From the NCBI GenBank assembly GCA_016648135.1, contig JADDOH010000477.1, positions 186,001 through 250,000 on the forward strand: a stretch of DNA of 64,000 nt, written 5' to 3'. The notes under the pieces were generated by a model, which was not told the DNA's origin, did no database searches, and saw only the letters and a program-made list of their open reading frames with translations. Every line of letters starts with the position of its first letter. The first letter of the stretch is position 1. This document shows positions 31,641 to 43,739 of the stretch, one piece after another. The stretch is from Agrypnia vestita. Its lineage: Eukaryota; Arthropoda; Insecta; Trichoptera; Phryganeidae. The position numbers were made by a program, and so were the translations under genes.

Positions 31641-32224
31641 GGAGGTCTAGGTATCGTATCATTAAACTGCACTATACAAATAAACGAATTCTATATTTTT
31701 ATTCTTATAATTAAACTTAAAGCCGTTTCGTAACCAAATCAGTAGAAGCACAATTTCTGACATGGAACACGTGTACGCCATCAAATGTGTTTTTGCACGT
31801 GCCGAAGGGACGGTTGAATACGGAATTGCATGGTTTGAATTCACCGACGAATATTTTAGATGACCACGTGCGCTTTTCAGGAGCTCTTGAGGCTGTGCGA
31901 GAATTTGTCACAGGGATCGATCTAACTGTGGTCAATGTTGTATAATTTACATGTGTTTGATCCCTGACTGGAATTTGGTACCCTTTATTGAAGGGGATGC
32001 TTCTCCCGCTTATAGCGATGAATGAATTACAAACCCTTTATAAATAATTGATGACACATACGTTCCTTGTTGAAATATTTATTGCAACTACTTAATTATA
32101 TTTAAATCCGATAGGAAACCAGGCGCTACGTCACATATAACACCATTATTATTGGGCAACATCTAAGATGTAGTTCTTTAACACTTTTGACGGAAATAAA
32201 GTAATTATAATGTGTACAAGTACA
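31641..32224. other. No supported gene; balanced-composition block
   Basis: 31740-31940 is GC-richer with overlapping frames on both strands (plus MEHVYAIKCVFARAEGTVEY; minus 72 codons), none with a known domain. It may be part of an unrecognised element or gene fragment. Confidence 0.3.
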
Positions 32225-32227
32225 CAT

Positions 32228-32380
32228 CATTTGTATAACATTAATAACCTTAATTATGAGTCGAAAATGTTCAAGCTATCATGACCTTAATAGTTATGGA
32301 GATATGCGACATCAAAGTTTTAATTTTTTCCCCCAATATTTCTGACTTATTTTTTGTGAAACCTTGGACTATCATTATGC
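32228..32380 (+). mobile_element. FB2 partial arm, LINE alongside
   Basis: AACATTAATAACCTTAATTA, GAGTCGAAAATGTTCAAGCT and GGAGATATGCGACATCAAAG follow the FB2 left arm. After the LINE at 32382-32735 the FB2 terminus AAATAACCCTGTATA reappears (about 32735-32749), so the LINE appears to interrupt FB2. Confidence 0.65.
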
Positions 32381-32381
32381 C

Positions 32382-32735
32382 ATGGAAAGGCAAATGCTCA
32401 GCGTGAGCCTTCGAGATAAAATCAGAAATGAAGAAATAAGACGCCGAACAAAAATTTCCAATATTATGGACCGTATTGCGATGGCAGTGGGCTGGACATT
32501 TGGCTCGACAGGAGGATACTAGATGGGCACCCAGAATACTACAGTAGAGGCCCTGGACAAACAATAGAAGCGACGGAAGACCTCCCAAAAGGTGGTCTGA
32601 CGACATTGTCCAGCAAGCAGGAAGAACCTGGATGCGAAGGGTGGAAACAGAGATGAGTGGAAGAAAATGAAAGAGGCCTACATCCAGCAGTGGAGGAAAA
32701 AGGCTAAGGAAGAAGAAAAAGAAGAAAAAGAAATA
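32382..32735 (+). pseudogene. RTE-like LINE, C-terminal ORF fragment
   Basis: The frame reads MERQMLSVSLRDKIRNEEIR then RRTKISNIMDRIA. A shift leads to WQWAGHLARQEDTRWAPRIL, a stop, and RPWTNNRSDGRPPKRWSDDI, VQQAGRTWMRRVETEMSG, ending in a GAA-rich tail. All blocks (SLRDRIRNEEIRRRT, KWQWAGHIAR, GRPPxRWxDDI) match the C-terminal third of RTE-like LINE proteins. At least one frameshift and one stop. Confidence 0.8.
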
Positions 32736-32754
32736 ACCCTGTATATGTTTTGCC

Positions 32755-35689
32755 GAACATTGAAGCCATATTTTTTGAACGCAGTAATATTACACAAAAT
32801 ATGATAAGATAACTTCATGTTGAGAATATTTTTAAAAGAAAATCAAAAATTTAAGTTAGCTCATTAAATTCTAACTAAAAAAAGGGGAGTAGCTCATATG
32901 GCAGAAGACTGGCTTAGTAAAGATCACAATTTTAAAATCTTTTTGTTTTTAAAAATATTTTGAAGGAGCCTGGTACTAATCCAATACCGGTGAGGTGAAA
33001 ATAAAATTAGCGGCCCTCATAACCCAGTCGGCACGATACTAGCTTCTCACACCGAAGGATTTCGATGAGGTCACAATTAATCTATCTGACCGAGTCAAGC
33101 CTTGGTATTTCGTGATGTGTTTCACTTCTGTGATTGGGACTTTTGCCCTGTTGAAGCGTAAAATCTAAAAAAAAAACAAAGTTCAAGTGAGCATATTTTA
33201 AAAGTTATGAAATTTTCTAATTTTCTATTTTTTACTGTGCATTAATATTTCTGTATTACTTTGTTGAATTCATTATTATTTATATTAAATGATGTGAATT
33301 GACAAAAAAATTAATTAAAATACATAAAATAAGAAACGTCAATTAAAATTTTAAAAATGGCAGAACATGCCAAAGTGGAGGGTCATTCCTTTGATGATAG
33401 TAATTTTACACCCTTACATACATAATTTAGTTGCACCAGAGGAAGAAAGTTGGACTTATGAGAGAATTTAGAAATTTAAAATAAAAAGATAAATTTTTAA
33501 AGTATAATAAACATTTAAATACCACCTGAATACGCGTGATATGTTTACGTGACAGAGGAAAAACAGTTTCAAGATAATGTCAAATCTCACCACAAAAGGA
33601 ATGAAGTCCTACCGTGGCGGGAATGACAATAGGGATCCTCTGTGAATCTTCTTCAATTTCACTCTTAATTGTAGATGCGGATGGTAAATGAGTGAGAATA
33701 TAATTTTTTTAAGATGCGATGGAAAAACGTTCAAAAACCGATGTGGACAGATTGAAATTTGATGCGGTATTATCAGAGCGATAGACATATCAAAAACTAA
33801 CTATTACATTTACGGTGATAACAATATTTGTGGTGATTGCCTGTAGATTGGAATTTGTGGTAAAAGGTGGAAGATGTATATTTAGGTACAGAATTCAAAG
33901 GAAAAAAAGGACAGTAATGATGATAGGCAGAATTTCATCCCAATCGTAGTCCAAATCAACCACACCTCCTCCTTCCCCCTCCATTAACAAATCGGTGAAA
34001 CCACTCACCCATTACTAATCCATCACAACCCCACCCCTACACAAATAAATATCTGTGATTTTTTAAATTATAATTGAAATCTGTTATCGATAAAGATAGT
34101 TTGTCACTCGAAAATGTCATAACATTAAATAAAATAAACATTGGAAAAAAACAGTGTTTTTTTTTCTAGTTTATTATTTAAAAAATGTTTTTGATGTGTT
34201 CTTTCCTCTCGCTTTCCTGCAATCTCTGGCAGTGATTTCGAGAAAATGGACAGAAATGCGTAACAAGAAATAAGACGCCAGGGAAGCGCGCGCAAGGAGC
34301 GCGAAAAAATCATCGTTTATAAACAAATCAGTGTCCAGCAAGTGCCATCACAGCGAAGACGCACATTTCCAACAGCCAATGCTTTTGATTTTGTATATAT
34401 GCTACGGGGCTAGTGTCAAGCGCGTGGATAATGTAAGTTTGATATATTTTGGCTTATATCTTTGAAACCGTCTAATAAAAACTTTTTTTTTACATTAACG
34501 TAAACAATAACTACCCTTAATGATTTACATTCTCAAATTTTATGTAACAAATTTATGTGATTATTTTAAAATATTTATTCAATGTTTTTATACAGTATGG
34601 GGCACACTACTGCCATCTATGAAAATAAATAAAAATATATAATTGATCAAAACCATTTCTAAACAAAATGCGGTATACGGTACTTAACTAGTGCGGCAAA
34701 ATTCAATAATAAATAAATGCACATACATTTTCTTTACTTGTATTTACTAATTAATTAAAATATAGGTATTCGCTTTTTTATTTTTTGTTATTTTCTGTTA
34801 TGCTCAATTGATATTTTCAATTAAGCATGTAAATCAAATGTTACACATCATACGCGACTAGTGTAAGACACACTCGTTTTTTTTTTCGTTTTATCCGATT
34901 TCATGAATATGTTTACATAGTACCGCTGTATAAGTACATAGTATATTCTATGATAAACTTAAACTTAACTTACCAACAGAGAACAAACGCGAACAATTTC
35001 GTAGAGGATTTCGAGTGATGTTCCATTTAACGGGTTAATATTATAAATTAAACTTAATCGCTAGGAAAACACATAAACTATGTTCGCAGATAAACACTTA
35101 TCGGATTATACAGAAGAGCAAGTAGTTCGCGAGATGATTCTCGGGAGATTCTGAGGAGCATTTATTGCACTAGATTAGGTGGCCTCTACAGCTTCCTCTC
35201 CCGTTGTGTCGTTAACAAGATCACAAAACAGCAACACGAGGCTGGGCTCGTATACATTATGTGTGAATCTGCCTTTCCTTCATCTCGTCTCGAGTGTGTG
35301 TGTGTTATCTCAGCTTAATAGTATAACATGTACACATCTACACTAAGAAGAAGATTAAATTTTAAAGATAATTTATAAAGAAATAAGTAAAAAGAAAAAA
35401 ATGTGAAAGCATCACAACAAATTATATCTTACAACACCGAAGATAAAACAAAAATGTGCCAAGAACATTCTCTTACAATAATTTAAAGACATAAAACAAA
35501 ACAATAGAACCCCGATATATAACACGAGAGGCAGTGAAATGGTAAATAGAAATATATCAACTTTCAACATAAATTGTGGCCAAAGAAGCTATATCAAAGC
35601 TAACAAAACTGAAAAGATTGAAGAATTCAAAAAAAGATAAAAGTAAGGCTTAATCAAGTCGATGCAGTTAAATTAAAAGGAGTATTAAC
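32755..35689. other. About 2.9 kb AT-rich, no gene
   Basis: No coding domain or RNA gene. A C-rich tract (33955-34040) looks like the C-rich zone of the ACAAAATTTAATA repeats but lacks the core. A tRNA-like A box (TAGCTCATATGG near 32891) has no B box. 35240-35320 is slightly GC-richer. Confidence 0.4.
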
Positions 35690-36262
35690 GATGAAGAAAT
35701 TTAAAAAAGTAACCCATAAAAACCAAGTTTTTAATATACTCCCTTTCTTTGTAAAATATAACAATTAAAGACGAATTAAAACATATAACATAACACTAAA
35801 CTTACAATAATTTGATATATTTCTAAAATGTCAGATGTTTTGAGCTTTGATTAGACACTTCATGCTATGAAGATTAAATTCTAAAAACATTTGTCAATCA
35901 ATTTAGATTTTCGACATTCGTAGTGAAGTACCTATTATGTATACCGACGGAGTAATTCAAATTTAGAAAATATTCCGCGACGTTATCGGGCCGCCGCTGC
36001 TAATCAAACTTTTCTATTGATTCCAATTTGAAAAAACCAATAAAATTTCTAAAAATCTGAAATTATACTATAATTATTAATTTTTTTTAACGAAAATTTG
36101 ATAGATCTTCTTGATCGTCGCCACGAGTCTACTTGCCAAGTTTAGCTCGATTGGATCACGGGAAAAGGGTCAAAAATCGATCCAAAGTTTTTGTTGACGG
36201 CAAGCCGGCAAGCAAGCAGACGCCACGAGTTAATATAAAGGGAGTAAAAATAGAAAATAAAT
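35690..36262 (-). repeat. Dispersed repeat E, minus copy
   Basis: The complement of 36062-36262 follows 20115-20310 closely. The AACCCATAAAAACCAAGTTT block at about 35709 matches 20395-20420. Between them lies extra sequence absent from the plus copy. Confidence 0.6.
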
Positions 36263-36501
36263 ATGTATAAACTAGTCCGCCTCAGCACAGGAACCCCTAG
36301 TGAGGAGGACTAAGAACACAAATATCAAGAATAACGTTGTACATACATACTATTGTATTAAATATGTAAAATTGTATCTGAATAGAACCTAATAAAATAA
36401 AAAAATTAACCTATCCCTATTTCTAAAGGAAAAGTTAAAAATTAACTTTATTTTTATATGTATGTTCTGAGAACACATCAGGATCATAATTTGTTTAAGA
36501 A

Positions 36502-36712
36502 AAATTATAGAAGTCTCACAGAGACGAAGCTATTTATATGAGAAACGTATATGGAAGTCTTTTTTGTATGATGGCCTAGGGTTTACGACCAGTATGAGCT
36601 GGCTTTCTACCAATATAACGTTCACTAATTCCACCGAAAACTTCCATATACTTTCTCATATAAATAGCTTCGTCTCTATGAGACTCCTATAATTTATCTT
36701 AATCGAAAAAGT
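36502..36712. mobile_element. FB3 short copy
   Basis: Arms AGTCTCACAGAGACGAAGCT, ATTTATATGAGAAA and their mirror near 36645-36690. The centre is deleted relative to 5759-6247. Confidence 0.7.
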
Positions 36713-36904
36713 TAATGTTGTGTTGCAAAAATAATTTCATTTCATGCAATGTCCAGCGAGTGACGTCACTTGACCTAGACGACGCGGCTCGTGTTTGGCT
36801 ACCTACATCAAGTGCGCTAAAAATGCACACTTTATTAAAAGTTACCTAAAATGTTCATTCATTCCATTTCGCTTCGCGGCGATAATATGTGTTTAACGTT
36901 TGAA

Positions 36905-37022
36905 CTGTCCAATTTGAAGTATGAAGTATGCAATTTGAATTGTGAATTTCGAAGTGTACACGTTTTTAATCGCAGTGCACTCTTCGAACTTCACAATCCA
37001 ACTGCACACTTCAAATTGGACA
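36905..37022. repeat. Imperfect palindrome of 118 bp
   Basis: GTCCAATTTGAAGT at one end and ACTTCAAATTGGAC at the other pair perfectly; the inner arms (ATTGTGAATTTCGAAGTG and CTCTTCGAACTTCACAAT) pair imperfectly. The overlapping 92- and 97-codon frames on opposite strands reflect this symmetry and are not genes. Confidence 0.6.
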
Positions 37023-37039
37023 CTGGTTTGCGAACTTTC

Positions 37040-37250
37040 TGTAGAGGCTACACCGATTGTCGACGATACGGGAGGCAGCGCGGGCACGTTGCCCGTATCT
37101 TGCATCTGATTGGCCAAAATAGTTACTGAGTTACGGCTAGAATCCAAGGCGGCTCCCGACCACCACAAGGGTTTAAATAAGACCATCCTCCAATTTTAGC
37201 TTATTAGATCGTGCCGGGTTTTTGCCTACAACACTCTCTTCATATATTTT
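37040..37250 (+). repeat. LTR-like or promoter-like segment, copy 3 (weak)
   Basis: GATTGGCC, then TACGGCTAGAATCCAAGGCG and GGGTTTAAATAAGACC recall the order of blocks in 16336-16560. Similarity is weak. Confidence 0.25.
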
Positions 37251-37774
37251 CTTTATCATCCTAAAATCGCCCAATCGCTCGCACATGAAAAAACCACCTC
37301 AGCGATAATTTATTCTACCGAATATAGTCACCATCACGTTTACGTCTTAAATGTTCTTCCTCACTCTTGTCGAACAGATATATTTATTTTCATACATGCA
37401 CCTAAATGATTGCATTCATTATATATTCATTATTTTTTGCAATTTCACGGCAATGCCAATTCCATTAGCCAATCCGATAAAAGTAAACATAAAATAATTA
37501 CGAAATTTTCTAATGCACTGTTTTTGACAAATTTCAATGAGTTACCTGCTAATTTAATTATTTATTGAATTGATGAAATGATTGATTCATATATAAATAA
37601 AATACGTGTACAAGACCATTTTAACATTTTTTTATTGAAAATAAAATAGATACGTATTACAGTATAAGCATATATTACATTTTTTTATAATTGCATAACT
37701 GTCCCCACAAAAGTTTAACTAGTGTTTGGAGGCAAAATTACATGATGCATAATATCTATTGATTATTTTTTATT

Positions 37775-38026
37775 TATTTATTTATTCACGCCAATTGTAG
37801 GCTTTTACACAAAAAAAATATTCAGAAAGAGGTATATTAAATCAGGTATAAGCAGTAAACTACGAAATATATAAATGTCAAATACACGTATAAGCAGTAA
37901 AAGGTATAAGTAGTGAAATTATCAGGTACATAAGAGCATTAAAATATGTGTATAAAAATTAAAAATATAACGTACAAGGCAGTAGTGTGTATAAAAAAAT
38001 ATATGAGATATCATTACATGTATATA
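37775..38026 (-). repeat. LINE 3'-tail repeat
   Basis: Minus strand: TGTAAAAGCCTACAATTGGC, GTGAATAAATAAATAAATAA tail. Interior matches 2190-2446. It ends exactly where PB2 begins. Confidence 0.55.
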
Positions 38027-38706
38027 TTAACTCTTAAAAAACTGTGCTAAAAAAAAACTTTGGGGACGGTGGAGTAACACAGCGTTACCTGATTAAAAAT
38101 CGGCATAGTTTTTAATATGTGATAAAATATACATATATACAATACAGATAAGACTTTTAAAAGGTCCCTTTATATAATTATGTAACGTAAACATACATAT
38201 TTGCATTATTTTAGTAAATTATTATAAAATTATGGCAAATCGAATTTACGTGCGCTTCCGCCGATGTTTCATTGGCAACTGAATACAACGACGCGGTCGC
38301 CTGCTCGCTTCAGTCGCATGCACTCCGTCTTTGTCTAGCACGTGTTACCCGACTCTATCGTACTCTTTCTATATTGTTTTTTCTTTCGCCGAAACCCAAG
38401 CAACCGCCATCTCTGTCCTACATAAAATGCTTGGTATTGTTGTGTTCTTTCTTGCTCGATTTAACTGCGATGCATAATATACTGCTCTCTCTTACTCACT
38501 GGCCGAAAATACGAGAGTAATGAATAAATATTTTTTATTTAAAAAATCCGTACATTCCTAACAGTTTAATTTAGTAATTTTGGTGTGAAAATGTCTATTC
38601 GATGATTACAAAAAATGTGACGTTTTAGTTTTCGTAAATAAGGTAGATATTCCATATTTTGTATGACAGGTAGACTTACGTTACATCACCGACACACAGG
38701 AGTTAA
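38027..38706. mobile_element. TTAA-flanked element PB2, copy A (672 bp)
   Basis: Element 38031-38702 between TTAA sites, with short inverted ends CTCTT. The inverted copy at 52407-53077 is highly similar over its full length and is also TTAA-flanked. An 82-codon frame (38272-38520) has a diverged 60-codon counterpart in the other copy (shared QPPSLSY, CSFLLDLTAM, NILLSL), with no known domain. TTAA sites suggest a piggyBac-like MITE, but TTAA could be part of the ends. Confidence 0.65.
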
Positions 38707-39825
38707 TAGTGAAAGTTAGTAATGAGGAGTATTGTCTCATTAAGTGTTAACTTTATTTTCACTAGATTGTCATTGAAAATGTCAACCATATAACCATGTT
38801 CGTTACCAGTCTTTAATATTCTGCTAAGTACAGAATTTGACTGGTAATAATGATTATATATGTAAGAAAAATATGTTTATTAATACAAATCAATAATTAT
38901 AAAAAGGCATATATAAGTAAATAGAAAGTAGACAGTACAATGTAAGGAATAAATGTATAACAAAGGATGAACATAAAAATATGAGTATCTTATCTATTTT
39001 AATTCATATTATGTATACACTACTTTAGTAGTAAACATACTAGTTTAGAGAACTACAGATGTTCTCATCTACAGGTGAGAATATAAACTAATTAATATTG
39101 TTATATAATAAAATATCTAAGTTACTCACAGAGGTGAGTGGGTTGTGTGTGGGAAAGGGTGTAGACCAGGGGTGGGGCTTGACCTAATGGAAACAAAAAG
39201 AGAAGGGGTGAGAGGTTTTTAAATATAATATTATTATTAAATTTTTCCAGAATTAAAATTGTTTCCAATTTCTAAATTTTTTATCAATTATCTTATACTG
39301 AATTAAATATTCCAGTCTGTTACAAAATAACTCTTTTACCATAATATGATGTGCCTGCTCGAATTTATCACACTTCATCCCTTTGGCCTTCCGGGAGCTA
39401 ACGCGACGTGGGGGTGGGTCGAGCACACATGTTAATCTGTAAAATGACAGCATCTTCCCCCACTCCGCGCCCTGCGAGATTAATGTTCAAACGAAACGGT
39501 TTTAATCTAATTGTTTTTAAACGGAAAGTAATCCGACGTTTAATCACAACGCATTCACAATCTACGCGGAACCGTAAACTCCGTTATGAAAGATTAATGG
39601 TTCAGATTAAATTATAAAATTTCAGTCTTTGTGTTAAGTGTGCATAAAACTACGTTAGTAGAAAATGATTGTGGTTTTTTGGTTTTCGTTTAGTTAATGC
39701 GGCATCCATTTTTTTAATTTTATTATTCTAACACACTTTTCTAACTTATTTTAGTTACTATGCATTCACTGAGGGGTTTTACGATACAGCAAAAAATAAT
39801 AGATCACTGAAAATTATTACGTAAT
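38707..39825. other. No gene; GC-richer block 39360-39600
   Basis: G-rich tract at 39130-39230 resembles the inverted C-rich zone of the hammerhead-like repeats. 39360-39600 is single-copy-looking. Short frames there are not supported. Confidence 0.35.
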
Positions 39826-40193
39826 ACTAGCTATAACCCGTCAAAAATGACGGTAGTTTTACATGCCGGTTCCTAAAGAATAATTATTTACTTATTTATA
39901 GCCGATACCCATGAATTAGTAATATCGACTTTCATCAAAATATTTGAACATATTTATTTATGTTTCCACTGCCGGCAGATAATGGTACAGACGGTTTTTA
40001 CAGATTACGCGCATGCGGTAGTGGCAACATCACTATCGTTGCCGCCTTCGGGTTTGCTAGCCCGGGGTTCGAACCCAATCTCCAGCCGATTAATTTTGTT
40101 TTTTTAGACGTCAGTTCGAACGAAATTACGGACGTTACAAGAAATTACGTATAAACAGACAGGCGCCGGATGGACAATGAAATTATTATGTTT
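39826..40193 (+). mobile_element. SINE-X, full-length copy
   Basis: Left end ACTAGCTATAACCCGTCAAA with the small hairpin CCGTCAAAAATGACGG. The middle is GC-rich with a tRNA-like stretch and B-box-like GGGGTTCGAACCC at about 40061-40073. The right end is GAAATTACGGACGTTACAAG then a GACAGACAGGCGC-like block and GACAATGAAATTATTATG. Other copies are ends only or internally deleted. The 64-codon frame within is a by-product. Class tentative; could also be another non-autonomous element. Confidence 0.55.
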
Positions 40194-40309
40194 CATTAGG
40201 TCCTGGTGCACGGGGTAAATAAAATAAAATTTATATACATATATGGATAAAACTTATATTGGTACATATATGGATAAAACTTATATACATATATTCACGG
40301 AATGGCAAG

Positions 40310-40620
40310 CAAAAGGAATCGCGCGCTATCTGAATTCCTTGTAATATATTACCACACAATCAAAGGATCGGCTTATAACAATCTTGGTTTATCTACAACC
40401 TTCAGGAAGCGTCTACAAACGTGAAGAAACACCTGGAAAAACCGAGAAGCGAAGAGAACCTTTCCTTAATACTAGAATAATCTAGAAAGTACGAAAATAC
40501 CGGCATTTGGATACAAATACGGAACCACGCCGTGGTCGGAAGTCAATTATCGCGTTTGACAGTTCGGTTCAGCGCGACATCGGCCGTGAGCCGCGAGACG
40601 ACGCCGACGCTCAGGGTGGC
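40310..40620 (+). promoter_or_regulatory. Promoter-like segment, copy 2 (HSE TTCAGGAA, TATA-like)
   Basis: A perfect TTCNNGAA module lies at 40401-40408 (CTTCAGGAAG) and a weaker one near CTAGAATAATCTAGAAAG. A TATA-like GGATACAAATACGG is at the position of TATAAATA in copy 1, followed by GC-rich GGTTCAGCGCGACATCGG. No gene follows. Confidence 0.4.
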
Positions 40621-41882
40621 CAGTCATCAGTTACGAGATACCCTATGTACATGAATTCGATGAAATGTTAGGGTACAACCTAGTTAGTCTTATTTTCATA
40701 GCGCATACGTTTAGCTCAGTATGAAAATAGTAAGAATATTGATGTGGCACAAACACTGTATACGTATTTCTATTTAACAAAAAGCCATTTTCATAGAAAT
40801 TTAAAGATAATCTTGAGTCGGCGATATTTTTGTGTTTATTTGTTTTCTTCGGTTGACTCTGAGCTTGTGACGAATCAAATCTAACAACCCCGCAACTTTA
40901 ACTGGAGCGTAAAATTAACCCTGGAAAAAAGAACCGATGTGTACGCCCCTGCGAAAATTATTCCTTGTGGTAGTGTTATATTAATTTAGATGGAATATTG
41001 GCTTCTATAAACAAGGGGATTGAAGCGATTGTGTACACATTGTACGGTGTTTTCGCCTGAATATCGACGTGGATTCAATACATTCATTTACAAGGCTACG
41101 TCGAATGTAAACATGGGAATTAACTAGTTAATTCCTGTAATTAATAATTTATTTTATAAAGCACTAAAATAAATAAAATAAATTTGTTTGAATGCATGTA
41201 ATAATATGTAAATTGGTTTGTTTTTTTGTTAAGGTGAGTTGAGGTATGTGCAGCATAGAAAATGAATAAATGAAATTTAAAGTGATCGTACAGTTCGCCA
41301 GATTACCAAATCGGTTTCAAATTTTTATGAGATATATTATAAGTATTTCTTAATATAATTTTATTTATAATAAAATGACAATATACTTTCAAATTGATTT
41401 GAAGGCATTTTTCTGATTGAAGCCTTTGGGGTAAGAGCATATACCGTGCATCAATTTTGACATTTTTAATAAACTTTTAAGATAATTTAAAAGAAATTAT
41501 ATTCATTTTTAGAAACATAATAAACGCGAAAAATCACTACCTTTAAACAGAATATATATTTAAAAAAATGTTATATCCAATCAAAAAGTGATGGGACAAA
41601 AAAAATATTGTTTAATTTAAAAAAATAGTAAAATACAATTAGGACTTAAAGTAGATACGACTAGTTCCAATTTTGTGCATACATAAATATCTAGGGAAAG
41701 TGCAAAAATATTGTAGATGCACTTTCTCCAATATGACAAAATCGTTAGGGAAGTGTATCTTCTACTCTTATAAATCAAATTTATTTTAAATATTCATTAC
41801 ACCAATATATACACAACAAAATATAACTCAACTAAAGAGAACTAACCAAGTTGTGTGTCCATATACGCATTGCAATTTTTAA
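40621..41882. other. AT-rich stretch, no gene
   Basis: Nothing recognised. Confidence 0.4.
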
Positions 41883-42308
41883 TTTTGGTGCTATTCCTGA
41901 TACTTTTTATATTTTGCTACTTATAACTAATATTGCTTAATGTATGTTCTTTTTAATTTTGTTATATTTTTTAGGTAAAAGCCTATATTCATTGCTGCTC
42001 TTAACTTTATATTTTTAATTTTTATACTTATGTTTTGGTGCTATTCCTGATACTTTTATATTTTGCTACTTATGTAAAAGTATATGAGTAGTAAATACTC
42101 ATTAAAAATAATGAATATTCATTTTAATTTTATGTTATATTTTTTATGTAAAAGCCTATACACATTGCTGCTCTTTACTTTATATTTTTAATTTTTATAC
42201 TCATGTTTTGGTGCTATACAGATATTGTTTAATGTATATGCTTTTTGAAATTTATATTATATTCTTTATACCTAATGGGAGCAAACAAATAAAATAAATA
42301 AATAAATA
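41883..42308 (+). repeat. LINE tail in two to three tandem partial units
   Basis: TTTTGGTGCTATTCCTGATA starts at 41883 and 42032, with a shorter relative at 42205. Each unit includes GTAAAAGCCTATA and ATTGCTGCTCTTAACTTTAT. The last ends with CTAATGGGAGCAAACAAATA and an AAAT tail. Confidence 0.6.
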
Positions 42309-42615
42309 ATGTAAGTTTTTGTGAAGTTATAGATAATTTACGAAGATACTCCCAAGTCGCACGTCGAGATAAATCAGTGCTCGAAATTTGAATGCTTAAT
42401 AACTGACAACGTAGATCGTGTTGCAGCTCCATCTATGTGTCGTAGCGTGAGTTAAACTGATTTTAACAAAGCCCTCTATAACGGTACTACTGTAACATGA
42501 TATGTATACAAGGTAGAAGCATTAGATGCACATCCCCCTTGTACCCCAACTCACCTTATATTATATTGTTCATAGGATAAATAATTTGATGACAGAATAT
42601 TCATATAAAATAACC

Positions 42616-42860
42616 TTGAATTTTTTTGTCATAATGGCAACAATATACCGTGTCGCATGCACATTCCGAAAATAACCTTTGAATTTCATCGCGTTTCATC
42701 AAAATCTTCGAGTATGTGAAAAACACATAATGCAAATTTTCTCACTAAGACAACGAAACATGTTGAATTTTTTTGTCGTAATGGCAACAGTACGCCGTGC
42801 CCCATGCAAATTCAGAAAATAACCTTTGAATTTCATTGCGTTTGGTCAAAATCTTCAAAT
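42616..42860 (+). repeat. Direct repeat, two units 147 bp apart
   Basis: TTGAATTTTTTTGTC, TAATGGCAACA, then AAAATAACCTTTGAATTTCA at 42616 and 42763. The second unit is preceded by CGAAACATGTTG, a possible hammerhead-like remnant. Confidence 0.6.
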
Positions 42861-42864
42861 AAAG

Positions 42865-43544
42865 ATAAATTAACTTTATTTTATCTGTTTCCCAGGTAAA
42901 TTTATTTCCGATATAGGCACACAATCGGTGAAAATAATATTTTTGAAATAAAAATCGATATTCAACTTAAGGCAGTGTACAGCATTCGATAGCTAATATA
43001 AAATAGGAGAAATCTAAAATTACACATATTTTCTTATTAAATTAAAAGAAAATGATAAGCGAGATTTAAAAAAAAAAACAAATATGAATGTGTGGCATAC
43101 TGGACAATGATGTGAATTCATTACTATATTTTTAGTCTAAAATGCTTGAAATAAATTTACTTTTATATCATCAAAAGCACAAAGGATCTTAAGTGATGCA
43201 GTGTTATGTAATTTAATACCAATCACTTGCTGTGGAACATTTTATAGTCATTTTCTTATTCACTTATTAACTATCGAACGCTCGGTAGGTACTCTCGTAA
43301 TTTATTTACGCTGGTCGCGTCACTTCTATTGTCTCATGTAGCGGTCATGTCGCCCTTTATGTAGGAAATATCATTTCGCTAAAATTCGGGTACGGGGTAT
43401 CGGGATTTTTAAACCTTTATAGAAATTCTTATTCACTGTTAAATCTTGAGAGTCCTGAAAAATTCTCGATTTTGTGTAATTCTTTCTGTTTCATGATGAT
43501 TTTTAAAAATGATACGTTTAAAAATGATCTTGTTAGTCAATTAA
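42865..43544. other. No gene; AT-rich
   Basis: Nothing recognised. Confidence 0.35.
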
Positions 43545-43735
43545 TGTATATTATAGATGTCTCACAGAGACGAAACTGTATATTTTTTTATTAAGGGAGA
43601 GTAGGTATAGAAGTCTTTATGAGTGTACATAGGACTTACGACCTATCGTACGGTTGGCTTAAGTGATCACTTTACACATATGTAACGTTCACCATTTCCA
43701 CCCATGATAGAATACCATGTCTATTAATTTTTTGG
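43545..43735 (+). mobile_element. FB3 half copy
   Basis: TTATAGATGTCTCACAGAGA, GACTTACGACCTATCGTACG, TTAAGTGATCACTTTACACA and CCACCCATGATAGAATACCA. Only one arm and part of the centre. Confidence 0.7.
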
Positions 43736-43739
43736 AAGT

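Noticed and set aside
32883..32935. tRNA-like A box TAGCTCATATGG
   Set aside because: No B box or paired arms follow within tRNA distance.
36851..37186. 92- and 97-codon frames on opposite strands
   Set aside because: They span an imperfect palindrome, so both frames are produced by its symmetry.
38272..38520. 82-codon frame in PB2 as a gene
   Set aside because: The copy-B counterpart is shorter and diverged, there is no domain, and it lies in a non-autonomous element.
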